Shown: positions 1-11,239 of the stretch, piece after piece
Numbering within the stretch: the first letter of the stretch is position 1
Layout: each line of letters starts with the position of its first letter
Assembly: GCF_937616625.2 (NCBI RefSeq)
Contig: NC_065576.1
Coordinates: 4,776,501-4,840,500, forward strand
DNA: 64,000 nt
Direction of reading: 5' to 3'
Source of the DNA: Mercurialis annua
Lineage: Eukaryota; Streptophyta; Magnoliopsida; Malpighiales; Euphorbiaceae
The notes under the pieces: generated by a model
The model's input: only the letters and a program-made list of their open reading frames with translations
Told to the model about the DNA's origin: nothing
The model's database searches: none
Program-made: the position numbers and the translations under genes

Positions 1-111
1 GTTGGCTCGCCGAATCGAGCTGAAGCTCCCTCGCCGAACTGACCTGAGGCTTCGCTTGTTGAGCCACCTACAGACTCTCTTTGCCGAACCGACTCACACT
101 AGATCTGCCAC

Positions 112-374
112 AAAAATGTTTTAATTGTTAAGAAACATAATTGACCGATCATAATGTAATGGCAGGATTATGAACATTCATTTATTGTATGACACGTAGC
201 AATAATAAATGTTACAATCGATCAATAAATATCACATTAATTGCTTATATTTTAACTATAATTTTGTGATATTTATTGATTGATTGTAAAATTTATTATC
301 GCCACGTGTCACACGATAAATGAATGGTTCATAATCCTACGTGGCAAACTTGGTTCAAACAAGTATTTTTGGAT
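112..374. mobile_element. Foldback MITE (palindromic, G-box containing)
   Basis: A long imperfect inverted repeat. The left arm (about 163-236) and right arm (about 268-343) share blocks such as AGGATTATGAAC, CATTTAT, GACACGTRGC and AATAAATATCAC in opposite orientation. The outer ends CCACAAAAATG and AGTATTTTTGG are weakly inverted, so the boundaries are approximate and no clean target-site duplication was found. The arms carry CACGTGTC/GACACGT G-box-like cores. It resembles the MITE at 13800-13983 in its arm motifs and right end (AATCCTAC, GGTTCA), so the two are probably one family. No coding capacity. Confidence 0.7.
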
Positions 375-430
375 CTAGCGTAATGACTATAATGATAATT
401 GATAAATCACCGCCGACCGCACCAGTCCGC

Positions 431-520
431 TAAGTCTGAGAGAACAAGAACAAACAGAACGTCAAACGAAATACCAGTATTTCGTCTGACATTCTATTTG
501 TTCTTGTTCTCTCAGACTTA
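431..520 (-). repeat. 44-bp near-perfect hairpin
   Basis: Left arm 431-474 and right arm 477-520 are reverse complements at 41 of 44 positions, with a 2-nt loop. The three differences are all transitions. Read from the minus strand each becomes a G-U wobble, so a minus-strand transcript could pair along the whole stem. It lies between the MITE and the LINE remnant. The function is unknown: it could be a miRNA/siRNA-like precursor or a collapsed foldback element. Confidence 0.75.
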
Positions 521-654
521 CCGGTGGGGGAATTTAAACTTATTAGAATGTTCAGCAAAAGTTCTTTCACACATTTTCATAACCTATAGAAATCCTGATG
601 GCCGCGTTTTCCCCAAACCCTTAACCCACCAAAAACCCTAACCCTACTACCACA

Positions 655-1679
655 AACGTACCTGTTTTTTTACTTTGAAAACTACCCAGATACTTGGATT
701 ATGTCAATCTTAAACAAGCTTTTCTTAAGTTTGGTGTTGAAGGAAGAGTTTCTTTGGCTCGTAAAAGAAACATAATGAATAAGAGATTTGTTTTTTTAGA
801 CCTAATCCCGAGGAAGATTTCAGTATTGTTCGTGCAAGGCTCAACACAGTTAGTATTAGTTACTACAAAATCAAGGCTTTCGAGGAAAAATACCCTTCTA
901 GGGTTTCGCAGGATTTCGTTTCGAAAGCTAATCACCCAGCTCGACCTGCTCGCAATCCAGATGCTACAACATCGTATTATTAAACCACATATTCGTGATG
1001 ACAGGACCTACGTTGAAGCTGTGAGATGTGATCATATTATTCTATCGCTGAGGAATAATCAGGTTTTATCAGATTCATTAATAGTTGTTGTTAAAAGCTT
1101 GCCAATGCTTCTACAAGTCACGTCCTATTTACAAAGGAAGGGTGTTGATTATCAATCAATGTCTGTTTTGCGAGGATCGGAGATAATTCTCAAATTCCGT
1201 TCGAAGGAAGTTAGAGCTGTTTTTGAAACTATCACTTTTCCATCTTTGTTGGATTTTTTTCCTCTTTTAGGAGCTGTTATTCTTCTACCTTGAGCAAAGG
1301 ACGTTATGTCTTGATTAATATCGTAGGAATCCCTATTGGTGCATGGGATGAGGATCTATTCATGCAGATTGGAAAACGCTTTGGCGATCCAATTACGGTT
1401 CACCCTATGGTTTTGTCTAAGGAGAGGCTTGGTATGGGTTCAATCTTAATCTCAACTACAAAACCCTTTATCCAAGCATATATTCCTTTACTCATTGATG
1501 GGTGGGAGTTCAGTCTTTTAATCTCAAAATCAGACCTTCCTATTATCGTGGAGGAGTGGGAACACCAAGACTGTTCTTCGGATTCTGATGATTCAGTCAA
1601 GGAGTTATCCAATGAATCATCTGTTATTCCTTCCTGCGTCGCCAAGGTCACTCCAGCAGCTTCATCACCAGTGTTTTAG
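655..1679 (+). pseudogene. LINE ORF1 remnant (RRM-like / DUF4283 type)
   Basis: A decayed first ORF of a plant non-LTR retrotransposon. The N-terminal part (about 690-790) encodes an RRM-like stretch ending LARKRN-MNKRF, typical of plant LINE ORF1. The frame then shifts: the next frame reads PNPEEDFSIVRARL, continuing the same protein. The segment at 1000-1260 and then 1315-1560 (GIPIGAWDEDLFMQIGKRFG) continues the ORF1 family in another frame. At least two frameshifts and a stop near 984 show that it is not functional. Endonuclease sequence follows at 2065. No zinc knuckle was recognised. Confidence 0.7.
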
Positions 1680-2064
1680 CTTAGCCCGATCACACAAGAC
1701 CAGGTGAACAAAGGGTCTGGTTCGAAATAAGAAAGCTCTAAAGCTGAGGTTTGTGTTTCTCCGGTCCAAACACCAGTGAGCTTCAAGGGTTTCATTGAGC
1801 ATAGACGCAAAGTTAAACACATTGATAAAACTGGCTTAATTTGCTCCACATTATCTCTTCCAGGCAGTGCAACATCCTCCTTTTCAGATAGCAATATCGT
1901 AAACATGAATTTTCTAAATCGGCAGCATCTAACATTCAACAAAAGGAAATTGAAGCTAGGAAAACATGGAGTATTTGGTTATAGTTGGGGTTATTCTCGC
2001 AGATCATAAAGAAGGGATTGTGAATCTCCTTTCACAAGGATTTGCGTCGGAGGTTTAGAATCCT

Positions 2065-2858
2065 TTGGTTGCTGATCTTCATCCAGGTTTTTTTATCTTT
2101 ATAATGTTGCACAACTTCAATTTTGTTTCTTGGAATTGTCGAGGGGGTATCTCTTTTGCTCGTAAGAATCACTTTATTCGTTCTTTGGTGTCAAATAATA
2201 ATCTTTCTCTAATGGGTCTTGTGGAGACAAAGAAGGAGATGTTTGATGATTTTAGTATCCGTTTTTTGTGGCCGAACTTGGATTTTGCTTACAGTTTTGT
2301 TCTTTCTATTGACGCTTCGGGTGGTTTGCTTTGTATTTGGAATCCGAAATTTATCTCTCCGTCCAGGATTGTTAAAGCTAATAGATGGATTAGCTGGGAT
2401 TTCAGTTGGGATGGCTTGGAGATTAGATCTTTATTAATTTATGCAAGCAATTATTCTAGGGAGCGAGCTTCTCTTTGGCGTGATTTACTTCCTGAGCTCG
2501 GTACTGACTTGCTATGCATTTTAGTAGGGGATTTCAATGAGATTTTGGATCCTTCTGAGCGCTATAATTGTACTAGCTTTTCGGCTTCAATGCTAGATTT
2601 TTCAAATTTTGTATCTGCTTTCTCCTTGGTCGAAGCTACTCTTCAGGGCAGGCTTTTCACTTGGCAAAACAATATCTCACAGTCCAAGATTGATAGATGT
2701 TTCTTATCACCCTCTGCCTTTACTACTTGGCCGAGCTGCACTCTAAAGGCCATACCTAGATCCTTTTCGGATCATGTTTCTATTCTTTTTAGATCAGAGG
2801 TGGCAACATATTAGGGTCCAAAACCTTTCAAATCCATTAATGCCTGGTAAATTCATAA
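2065..2858 (+). pseudogene. LINE ORF2 remnant: APE endonuclease, reverse transcriptase lost
   Basis: Start of a LINE ORF2, open to 2814. It contains the AP-endonuclease landmarks in order: FVSWNCRGG, GLVETKKE, GDFNEI, SKIDRCFLS and SFSDHVSI, covering the normal N-terminal endonuclease of about 230 residues. The stop at 2812-2814 falls where LINEs normally have Trp; the same frame continues GPKPFKSINAW to about 2858, with a second stop. After that the LINE similarity ends, so the reverse transcriptase is missing. LINEs usually lose their 5' end, so loss of the 3' part points to a later deletion or replacement. Confidence 0.85.
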
Positions 2859-5510
2859 GGATTTCCCCTCCCTTCCCCTTCCCCTTACTTTAAATTTTAT
2901 CTCCCAACCAAGGGTAAACAATTCACCTTCTCCTCTTTACCTTCCCTTCCCTTTCCTTACCCTCAATACAAACAGAACCTGAATTTCAATCTCAGATTTG
3001 AATCATTACTATCTTTGATTTCAATATCAGTTTTAGGTTTATTTTCAATCAATTTCATAAATATTGATTTCAATTTCAGTTTTTGATAATCTATATAAGT
3101 TAAGTTTCGACTTCAATTGGATTCAGTTCTATTCTTTTATGCTCTACTTCTATCAAATTTACTCAAATGTGTTTGATTAATATAATCAATCTTTCAATTC
3201 AACATCAGTTGATTTCTCTTTTTCCTGATTAAAATCTCTCAAAACTTTATCAATTTGTCATTTCTCACTTCAGTGTTGATTTGATTCTCGTTTTCATTTC
3301 ATTTGGTTTACATCATTCTCTATTCTTTGCATATTGTTCTATTTTGTGGAAGAAAAATAATTATCCAAGATTCGAAGTCGTTATTGTTATTTCAAAAATT
3401 AATTAGACACAAATCTTCATTTTTATCAATTGATAGGGTGAGTTCAACTCTCAAAATCACCAACATATTTCAAATCCTAACTTCTATATTTTCTTTCTAT
3501 TTCAACCTTTAGCTATTTGACTTCCAATTGCTTATTTGTTGAATGATAACTTGATAAGATTCTCATTGATATGAGTTTTATTTTGTTCTAACTCTTGGCG
3601 GTGATATTATGTTAGAACTGTTTTTAGCTTATATAAGTTGCATGTGTTGATTGAAGTCCTCCATGAGAGGTTTGAGATTCTTCAATATTCATCATTGTAT
3701 GGCGAAGTTATTATCGGTTTATAAAATTCCTCAATAGAATTCACTTGAGTCGGGGTTTTTTGATAGATTCATCATATGTTACAATTGAGAGTTTCATTTG
3801 TTTAGTTCAGTTAGTGGAAGGGCTGCAGGAATATCAAGCCTTCTTGTTTTTTTTTTTGGGAAATAGCAATGATGGCACTCATTGCTGATGATTTCTTACG
3901 TTACTTTGGTAATTCAGTACTATGCTTTTAATAAACTTTTGCTGCGAATTGTTGCCTTTGCTGCTGCATGTTCTGTTGTTGTAATATGTTCCTACTTTTG
4001 TTATTTGTGCTACATATTTTCTTGTTGTTGTGTTGTAAGAATACTACAAAGTATTGTTGATGTTTTTGTTGCAAGTTGTTATTCATGTTGCTGAAAAATG
4101 TTGTTGTTGTAAATTACTACTGAAGTATGTTATAGTTGTTGATGTTGTTGATATTATGCTTTAAAAATTGTTATTGCTTCAAAAACTGTTGTTGATGTAT
4201 TACTTGCTACCACAAGACTGCTGCAAGCTGAACATAATTGATATATGTCCAGCTTGGAGGAGAGGTAATAGAAACTACTAATATCTCAATAATTTATTAT
4301 TATTATTGCTTCAGTAATCAACACACATTGCCTGTTGTTGATGCCTCTTGCTACATCGTATTCCAGCTCAGCAACATATATTTTGTATGTATCCATGTCA
4401 TCATCACACAAACGATGTGTGTGTATTATTTGTTAAGAAGCATTTACTATTTGGTAGTATAAATATATACCAGTTGTTAATTTCTTGTTCAATTTTTGTA
4501 ATTCAATTCTCCTCTTTTTAAAAACCCTAGCCGCAATAAAAAAAGAGGTGATTTTGGCCATTTTTTGATTCAAAATCACCTCCCCACCCTCTAGTTTTCT
4601 TATCAAATCTCGTATTTAGTTTATTTAGCGTCAATAATCATAGATCTAAGATTTGTTGGTATTTTTTTTCTTTCTTTATGGATGTTTTGTCTTCCTTAGT
4701 GGAGTTTTGGTTCTTACCCTTTATAAGTCTTACTATTTTCTTGATGAAAGTATCTATGGAGCGTAGATCTGAATTGTTATGAATAGATATTTTATTTTTT
4801 ATATTCTCTCAATCAGACTCATTCAAAGACCAAATAGTCAATTTGTGGAAATTAATAAAGTTACATGAACTGATTTTTGTATATTTTATAACATTTTCTT
4901 TAATACATCAATGACAAACGAAAGTAAGTTTATTAATTTCCATTTTTTCAGGAACATATCTTTTTTTTAATAGAATTTGTAGACCTGAAACATAAAGAAC
5001 CAGAGTCTAATTAAAATCAGTAAATAAAAGCAAAATAATTAACATAAAATTAATGAAAAATATTAGATCTTGAAGAATTACCTTAAAAAGCCAAGAAGTT
5101 AACTAGAGAATTTAAAAAAATTCCATGTCAATAATAAATAAGAAAAATGTTAGATGTATGAAAAAAAAAAACTTGATAAAATTTTAAGTTTCTTTACTTT
5201 GTAAAGTTCATGTTTATCTTTAGAAAATTACTATAAATTTTATCGGTTACAACATTGCGAACCAATACGAAGAATCGACCAGACAAATATAGAGAAAAAA
5301 GCAATGATAATGAAAAACGAGTGAAGAATCACAAGAGGGCGGCAAGACATAGGGTTTTATGATTAATAGAGAAGAAATTAAGAACGGGGAGGGAGAGGAA
5401 AGAAAAGAGCAGGGAAAAGGTGAGGAGTAAGGTGAATGTAGTAATAAAAATTAGAGTTATTAAAATAAAGAGAGCATTTATAGTATTTTATATAACTAAT
5501 CAAAACGACG
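2859..5510. other. Intergenic, no gene recognised
   Basis: AT-rich DNA. It holds a pyrimidine-rich tract at 2865-2970 and, near the other end (about 5380-5440), a purine-rich tract that reads as pyrimidine-rich on the opposite strand; together they could be degraded ends of one element. A GTTGTTG-rich stretch spans about 3950-4200. A short hairpin at about 4545-4583 pairs AGGTGATTTTG with CAAAATCACCT. The short open frames here have no recognisable domain. Confidence 0.4.
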
Positions 5511-5512
5511 TT

Positions 5513-6041
5513 TAGGGGTGTGCATCGATCGGTTTGGTTACCAAACCGATTCTAAAACCAAAAACTGATTTTTTTTCCTTTTAGAGAACAGAACCGAAAT
5601 AAGGGAAAATATTTGGTTCTATATCAAAAATGGTAGAAAGTAGCGCATACGTGTAGCTCAAGGAAGATTGTACCCTCATTATACAATAGGTCTCAGGTTG
5701 GAAACTAGACCTGTTCATGAGTCAGGCTCGGGCCGAGTCTGTTGGATTTTTTAACTTTTTATATAAGTCCAAGCCCGGCTTGGATTTTATTTTTCCTACC
5801 CAAACCCGGCTCTTAGTACATCTCCAATAGTTGGAGGTAAAATAGTGTGAATTTGACACGAAATTTTTTCTATTACAGTGTTTAATCTCCAATAGTTAAC
5901 TCTATTTTTTTACACTAAAAGAATATTGTCAATATATTTCTACCTAATAAATTATTTAAACATTTTAAACTTACACCCATAAATTATTCGATACTTACAA
6001 AATATATCTACATATTTATTTATGATAAAATATATTATAAA
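5513..6041. repeat. Older repeat layers flanking the Helitron (left side)
   Basis: Begins with AGGGGTGTGCATCGATCGG, a hAT-MITE-like terminus followed by GGTTTGGTT/AACCAAAC motifs. CCTGTTCATGAGTCAGG and GGCTCGGGCCGAG (about 5708-5740) start a second repeat. From about 5815 a third begins with CATCTCCAATAGTT. Its probable right end is at about 9690-9700 (AACTATTGAAAGTGG) on the far side of the Helitron. These look like successive insertions; boundaries are not resolved. Confidence 0.45.
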
Positions 6042-6655
6042 TTAGGTCGATGCCTGCGCGTTGCGCGGGTGATTTTAATAATTTTAAAAAATATTCTCTA
6101 TATCATAATTTATAAACATGATAAATTTCATAAGTTTTAAATATAATAAAAATTCTTCAAATTTCAAATATTTAATACATTAATAAAAATTCGTCATATT
6201 TCATACCTTTTAAACGTAAATTAGAACTACTCATAAACTTTAAGGAAATTTCATTAAATTTTACCTAAAATTCATTAAATTTCATAACCAAAACAATAAA
6301 AAAATTAATAAGATTAAATTTTAATTACTTTTATTTAATTTCAAAAATATTTCATATTTCATAACATATAAATAATGATATTATAATTAAACATTTAAAA
6401 TTCATAATCAATTTTTTTATTAACGTACTGTTTTTTTTAAATATAATTAAAAAAAATAAGAGATATGTCACATAAATGAATAAAAAAGACAGTTGATGGA
6501 AAATAATTGTCAACCTTAAATCAATTCAATAAAAAACATAAAATCTTTTCTGTTAAATTGTTTTGATGAACCTCATAAAATCAACATTATCATTGAAATC
6601 ATATAATTTCGACTGTATGGTTCATGTTTAAAATATATATATTCCAATGGCATTC

Positions 6656-8217
6656 TGATGGGAGTAGAAATACTCCTATTTATAGGTTGTTTTCGAAGTC
6701 ATTATTTGCATTTTATTTGTCGTTTTTGAAATTATTAGTGGCTTATTATCATTTTGAGTGTTTCAGGAGAAAAATGCAAATATGGCAACTTTTGGAGCGT
6801 TTTTGGTGTTTTCTACAAGTCCCGGGGCCAAAGAGTGCGAACAAGCGATATTTGAAGTTAAAGAATGTCATTTTGGGGCCAAGTGAGAAGCAACCCGCTC
6901 GCACACTTGATGACAAACCAGTGTGCGAGCTAATTGGGGGATACAGGAGCAAAATGGAAGATTGGAAGAAAAATGAAGAAATGGCCAAGTCAGGAGGTGT
7001 GCGTTCGCACACCTCCCAACCCGTTCGCACACTTACCCGCTCGCACACTCAGTGTTGAAGTGGTGTGCGAGCAAAACAGGAGGAGGCAGTAGCAAATCAA
7101 AGAAATTGGCATTTTGGCCAAGTGAGGAAGTGTGCGATCGCACACTCTTATACCCGAACGCACACCCACTTCAACTGTGCGACTCAACTGACAAAAATAC
7201 CCCCGAATGAGTTCTAAAAGCCGCGAAACACGAGGATACTTCTGGGTTTTCACCTATTTCGACCTAATATCAGATTTTAGTTTCGGAAGCCGTATAAATA
7301 CTAGTTTGTAACATTGCACAAGGGTTCGCTTAATTTTCATTAGACATAAACCCTAGATTAGAGTTTTCTTATCAGTCGATTATCGAATTCATCGTTTCTT
7401 CATTATTTTGTTATCGATTATCATTAGTTTATTGTCGAACAAGGTACGATTATTATCAATTTCATATTCAGTATTTTATTCAATCTTAGCATGAATTCTT
7501 TAATGATTATTTTTAGTATTTTCATTATTATGTGTAGCTAAACCCTTCGTTGGGAATTATTAATCAAATTATGTCTGTTTAGTTAAATCGGAATTATGGG
7601 TTCTTGTTCTTGATATGTTCTTAATTATTGTGCTTAATGCCTAGCCTGAATTGATCACTTAGTCTTTGCCAATTGTTTTAATTTTAGCTCGAGAGAGTAA
7701 AATTGGAATAGACCAACATAATTAAGAACGTAAGAGTTAATTGTGCGAGAGTGAATTAACAAATACGTGTTCTTAGGATTCACTTCATAATCATTCAATT
7801 AATCAGTAATTAGGTTAATCATTGTGCGAGAGTGAGTAATTAACCTATTATTCATTAGTTTTATGCTTTTGCCTGCAATTGCTCGAGAGAGAATTTTAGG
7901 TGCTTCCGATTAGTCCGAACCATATCAGAACAATATAATCCATAACCCAAATTAAATAAACAGCATAACAAAGACTAATAATCCCTACTTTTCTCATTAT
8001 TGTTAAACACCAATTTAATTACAGTTTTTGCTTACTTCAAATTATAATTGATAAGTTCTGTCTTTTAATTTTACAACAAACAATATTTGTCTTTTCGGCT
8101 ATTCAAATCGAGTCTTTCAACTGGTTGTCTTTAAAGCTTTCCTTGTGGGTACGATATTCGGATTTCACAGTCTATATTACAAGTTGGCATACGTACGCTT
8201 GCGTATTTTTACCAACA
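6656..8217 (+). mobile_element. Solo LTR, Ty3/gypsy Tat/Athila-like (TSD CATTC)
   Basis: A 1562-bp LTR bounded by TGATGGG and ACCAACA (TG...CA, imperfect short inverted ends) and flanked by the exact 5-bp duplication CATTC at 6651-6655 and 8218-8222. The passage at about 7530-7560 (ATGTGTAGCTAAACCC) and the tail with GTGGGTACGATATTCGG resemble LTRs of the Tat/Athila branch (from memory). No internal region follows, so it is a solo LTR left by LTR-LTR recombination. It contains clustered GTGTGCG/CGCACAC palindromes at 6890-7190. The 144-codon open frame at its start is LTR sequence, not a gene. It is inserted inside the Helitron. Confidence 0.9.
6890..7190. repeat. Clustered GTGTGCGA/TCGCACAC palindromic motifs
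   Basis: About ten copies of an 8-10 bp motif, GTGTGCG with one or two variable bases then CGCACAC, in both orientations; some are complete palindromes (GTGTGCGATCGCACAC at about 7131). They are spaced irregularly by tens of bases within the solo LTR. They could be promoter or host-factor sites of the retrotransposon. The spacing and size do not fit CRISPR. Confidence 0.7.
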
Positions 8218-9262
8218 CATTCAATTCTCGTTTCTTTGAATTCTTTAGCAAGTTAGGTCACATGTCACTAAAATAAATTAAAATACAACAACAACAACCA
8301 CCATGCACATAAACTAAACAATTTCAAAAAGATAGACGACACTTACTCCAAGCGTAATTCATTATGAATGATTAAAAACTCTTTTATTGCGGGAAAAAGT
8401 TGCATGAGACAATATCAAGTATGAAAAAATAGAAAGAAATAGATATAAAAAAAACTCTAAAAAACCATGTTTGTTTATAATTAAATATGTGTGCATGGAT
8501 TTATATATATACACTTATATATTTCATGACAAAGAAGTTGTAATTGATTGAAAAATATGAAAAAATAGATGTTATACAAAACTTATTTTTAAAAATATGA
8601 AAAGTTAAAAGAAATTAATACATTTGGTTTCATAACCTATAAATATTAATAATATTTAAAAATTCTTAATATTTTATAACTTATAAACATAATAGAAACT
8701 CTTCAAATTTTATAACCATCACATTTATAAAATTCTATAACTTTAAATTTTAATTAACTAAATTTAGTTTTAAAATTATTCATATTTTTAGCATATAATG
8801 AAATAAAAGTATTTCTCATAATTTAATTTTTTTTAATTCTTATAATATTATTTTAAAATATGTAATATTCAATAGGATGTATTTTAAAATTATGAGAAAT
8901 AAATTTTTTTTTTATATTATTATATATTAAAAATAAAAGAATTTAATTTAATTTAATTTAAAGTTAGATTTATAGAATTTTATAGATTTGATGGCGATGA
9001 AATTTGAAGAGTTTCTTTTTTCATGTTTATAAGTTATAAAATCTTAAAAGTTTTTCTATACTATTAATATTTATAAATTATGAAACAAATTTAATTATTG
9101 CAAGTTTTAACTTTTCATATTTTATAACTTAAAAATATTAATTATTAGATTTTATTAATAAAATAATAAATTAATTTTAAATGAGTAATTGCCACATGGC
9201 AATTTGTAGTCGATACACTTGTCAAAATTAATTTGAAGTTCAAGATTATATTATAGTATAGA

Positions 9263-10325
9263 TTTTAATAATATATTCTCTACATGTGTTCATACTTTTA
9301 AAAATATATAAAAAAAATTATATTTATTTAAAAAAATATTTATTAAATAATAAAAGACATTAATATATATATCTTATTTATAAATTGTTGAATCAATTAA
9401 TATAATTTTTTTATTTAATATTACATATTCCGATTTTTTAATTAAATTGAACGTGCCAATTTGAACTATATTGCAATAAAAACTAACAAATGTTTAATAA
9501 TGAAATTTATAATAAAAGTACACTATAATAGAGTACTCTATTTCATCTCTAATAATATTCTATTTTAAGGTCCCTATAATAGAATGACTTTAAATATAGA
9601 GTAAAAAAATAAAATACACTATAATAGTGGATATATAGTATTATTGGAGAGGATTTTTACACTACAATGACAAAATAGAGAACTATTGAAAGTGGTCTAT
9701 GTTTATGCGGGCTCGGGCCGAATTTGGAAGGATTTACATACAAAATCTACAAAAATGAAAGGTTGAGTTTGCCTATAAAATAGTGGATTTTGTCGAATTT
9801 GGGCTCCGACTGGAGTTTGGACAAAAAATTATTACCCATGTCCGACCTTAAAAATCGGGTTTGGAAAAGTGAGAACAGTTGGATTCGGATCTGGGTCCAA
9901 CAATAATTAAAATGCACCCCTACCTTTGCACACATTCCATATTTAAGTACAGATTTCAAACTATTTATCTTATATAAGATATTTCAGGTGGTCCGGTTGG
10001 ACGCTACCATTATAGAAACCGAATCAAATCAAAAAAATTTAATAACCGAACTGAATTTATATTTTTGGTTTGGTTCGGTTTGATTTTTTAGTTTTGATCG
10101 GTTTTTGCACACTTCCGACGATGTCATATTACTATTTCGGTTTTTGGTTTGATTCGGTTAACCGAAGTCTAAAACCAAATCAAAACCAAAAACCGTATAT
10201 TTTAAAAAAATTAAATCAAACCAAATTATATTAACTATTTTAATCAATTCACTCTCATTTTTATAGTTCAATTCGGTTCGGTTTTGTGGTTTGATTTGAT
10301 TTTTACCCACCCATAAGCGCAGCAT
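9263..10325. repeat. Degraded hAT/TIR-type repeats (right side of the nest)
   Basis: Up to about 9700 this is the right part of the element that hosts the Helitron, with CTATAATAG-type inner repeats. It is followed by GGGCTCGGGCCGAA and a region ending GCACCCCTACC (about 9925). From 9985 to 10320 come many copies of GGTTTGGTTCGGTTT and its complement, with TTTTTGCACAC at about 10105, typical of degenerate hAT MITEs with GGGGTGTGCA ends. No gene. Confidence 0.5.
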
Positions 10326-11239
10326 ACACATATCAACCTTATTTATTTTTGAAACAGCAGTAGTTGTGTCAACTATTCACGCAATTACTATAAATAAAAA
10401 GTACTTTTGAAATTCTACTTGAATTTTATCTATACCTTTAAAGTTCTGAAAAGTATTGGCTTATTGGAATTGGATTGTTGGCAATATATTTTAGTATAAG
10501 GAAGCTACGTGCTCAGCATGCATAATAAAATGAAAGCAATCAACATACTCAAAATATGCATTGATCTTCGTATGTCAGTCCGATAAATAAAGTGAAAGAA
10601 GAGTCACTTTAGTTATCCTTTTATGAAAATGGCAAATATACTGGCTCGGTTCTGTAAACAAAAAGATTTCAGAAATTATTTATGGACCATGTAAAATACA
10701 ATAATTATATATTAATAAAATCATGTAATGGTTAATCATCCGAAAATATTTCACTTCTTAGCTTTTTATTATATATTTTAAATTTTTAAAATCGTCAATT
10801 CTAACCAATTTTTATTTTTTTGTTTCAATTATAGATAATTGTTCGAGTGAATATTTTTTAAATAAATCTTTCATATCACTTCATATTATTCCAATTCGAT
10901 TTTTTATCATCAAAAATTTCCAAATAGAGGAGTAGTTTTAAATTCTTTTTCTCATTTCAATTTAAACAAATGTTTATAATTGAACTAAAAATTGAGAAAT
11001 GAGCTAAATTTGACGATTTTTGAAAGTTTAAGACATACAAAAATGGAAAAAAAATCAATGATTAAACCTAAATTCTATTATATATATCACACAACATTGA
11101 CCACAATACCACCAACATACAATATAAAACTAATAATTCATTCTAATTGCCCAATACTACTACTAAAATCCAAACACACAACATTATTATCCGTCACATA
11201 TAAAAATGCATCGGCATAAAACTTCATCCTTATTCTTAA
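10326..11239. other. AT-rich intergenic DNA, including the probable P450 3' UTR
   Basis: No gene recognised. The last 150-200 bases before 11240 are the likely 3' untranslated region of the minus-strand P450 gene, but the poly(A) site cannot be fixed by eye. Confidence 0.4.

Larger units (their letters stand above)
6042..9262 (-). mobile_element. Non-autonomous Helitron (interrupted by a solo LTR)
   Basis: Read on the minus strand, the 5' end at 9262 starts TCTATACTATAATATAATC, the typical plant Helitron start, preceded by A. The 3' end at 6042 is CTAA followed by T, and 7 nt before it lies a GC hairpin, CCCGCGC-AAC-GCGCAGG. This fits the Helitron rules: 5' TC, 3' CTRR, subterminal hairpin, insertion between A and T, no TSD. 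Without the solo LTR it is about 1.65 kb, very AT-rich, with an inverted-repeat pair at about 8570-8720 / 8985-9150. No Rep/helicase sequence was seen, so it depends on an autonomous partner. Confidence 0.85.

Noticed and set aside
6624..7058. 144-codon open frame
   Set aside because: Most of it lies in the solo LTR; no domain, and its palindromic repeats explain the openness.
6890..7190. CRISPR-like repeats
   Set aside because: Motifs are short, in both orientations and irregularly spaced, within a plant LTR.
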